From Acidobacteriota bacterium (lineage in GTDB: Bacteria; Acidobacteriota; Terriglobia; Bryobacterales; Bryobacteraceae), in the NCBI GenBank assembly GCA_014584705.1, contig JACTMJ010000014.1, forward strand, positions 62,001-126,000: DNA of 64,000 nt. Reading direction: 5' to 3'. Made by a program: the position numbers and the translations under genes. This document shows positions 63,431 through 64,000 of this stretch, in pieces (position 1 is the stretch's first letter; each line of letters opens with the position of its first letter). The notes beneath the pieces are model-generated. The model was not told the origin of the DNA and did not search any database. It worked only from the letters and a program-made list of their open reading frames with translations.

Positions 63431-64000
63431 CTAGGATGCAGGCATGGGGTAGAGCGCGTCCACGTTGCTCTGGTCAATCACCAGATGGTCCGTATAAGCC
63501 GCGGGCGGCGTTGCGTCTCCTTCGATGATCGACGTCGCGAGCTTCAGTAGCTTCGGACCGTACCGCTCCGGAAAATAGGCAACCGAGGCAATGAAGGGGG
63601 ACTCGCTCTTGCGAATTTCCACCCTGCTTTCGTGCATTGCGTTATGACCCACGATCGCTACCGTCGCGCTTCGCCCCGCGGCCAGCACAGCATCCATGGC
63701 CCCGAGGGCGCTGATATCGTTGAAAGCCGACACCAGCATCCTGCACTTCTCGGGCAGGCGCTCAAACAGCGTGGCCATTGCCAGACGGCTGGCTTCGCGG
63801 TCGGCATTGCCGTGCAGATGGACCACGCGGGCGATGTCCACCGCTCCCGCCACTTCCCCCAAACCCACCAGGACCCCGGCGAGACGCGCGTTCACGTTGG
63901 TGCTGGTTTGCGCCCCCTCGATTAACACAACGCGGTCGTAACGGGAACCCCAGCGCTCCTGCGCGTGTCTGCCCAGCCGATGCCCCGCAAGTTTGCCGGC
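63431..64000 (-). CDS. Periplasmic sugar-binding/LacI-like substrate-binding domain protein, partial (runs off window end)
   Basis: The frame is open from the window edge for 189 residues. HAQERWGSRYDRVVLIEGAQ, ARLAGVLVGLGEV, CRMLVSAFNDISALGAMDAVLAAGRS, VAIVGHNAMHESRVEI and FIASVAYFPERYGPKLLKLATSII show the second lobe of a Peripla_BP_4/LacI-like fold that binds sugars. Whether it is an ABC transporter binding protein or a regulator cannot be decided without the missing N terminus. It is convergent with the RIP-like gene, ending 19 bases from it. Confidence 0.8.
   Translation of the reverse strand, partial: AGKLAGHRLGRHAQERWGSRYDRVVLIEGAQTSTNVNARLAGVLVGLGEVAGAVDIARVVHLHGNADREASRLAMATLFERLPEKCRMLVSAFNDISALGAMDAVLAAGRSATVAIVGHNAMHESRVEIRKSESPFIASVAYFPERYGPKLLKLATSIIEGDATPPAAYTDHLVIDQSNVDALYPMPAS

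Overview
The window looks like a chromosome segment of a high-GC soil or sediment bacterium of the Acidobacteriota, most likely the Bryobacteraceae (the 'Solibacter' lineage). This is inferred from the gene mix: a secreted metalloprotease ending in the C-terminal module typical of Solibacter proteins (TIGR03437 type), a PEP-CTERM surface protein, a DUF1080 (3-keto-disaccharide hydrolase type) protein, a tannase/feruloyl esterase, Tat-exported sugar-acid and propeller proteins, a UbiE/MenG quinone methyltransferase and an orphan Flp pilin. I saw no rRNA, tRNA, CRISPR array or insertion sequence.

Layout. 1-4.9 kb: two toxin-antitoxin modules (PIN/HTH, cut by the window start, and ParE-RelE/Phd) flank a Tat-exported mannonate/altronate-dehydratase-like enzyme and a nuoM without its usual nuo neighbours. 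5-10.4 kb: plus-strand catabolic and housekeeping genes (tannase family, NHL propeller, Gfo/Idh/MocA oxidoreductase, TerB-like, AlkA-like glycosylase). 10.4-18.5 kb: ubiE-aroB (minus), nadB (plus), then a glgP-glgX glycogen breakdown operon (minus). 18.8-21.5 kb: a cytosolic hybrid histidine kinase with two degenerate receivers. 21.8-27.8 kb: a PpiC/SurA-like lipoprotein, then a first surface-polysaccharide block (DegT aminotransferase, CapD/FlaA1-type dehydratase, O-antigen-ligase-like protein) with a three-copy decayed repeat at its core. 28-38 kb: a mixed region of single genes (glucosaminidase, AIM24, EAL-HDOD, GNAT, PEP-CTERM, Flp pilin, DUF1080, fabD, two tiny zinc-ribbon proteins) with the longest non-coding stretches and the best promoter and terminator signals.

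38-54 kb: oxidoreductases (ornithine-cyclodeaminase-like, GMC, nitroreductase, a two-subunit molybdenum hydroxylase), the 906-residue metalloprotease, a BrkB/YihY membrane protein, a D-threonine-aldolase-like PLP enzyme, Dps, a membrane pyrophosphatase and a methyltransferase with a regulatory domain. 54.5-62.7 kb: ppx/gppA, then a second surface-glycan operon (aminotransferase, epimerase, methyltransferase, GT-C, GT2) in which every junction is a 4-base ATGA overlap, meeting a minus-strand GT-C gene tail to tail.

The most striking gene is at 62776-63411: a 211-residue protein with the ordered active-site residues of the ribosome-inactivating protein family (ricin A chain/Shiga toxin A), a family seldom reported in bacteria outside Shiga-toxin producers and some actinomycetes. 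The window ends inside a sugar-binding-protein-like gene. All assignments come from reading translations and motifs; no database search was run.
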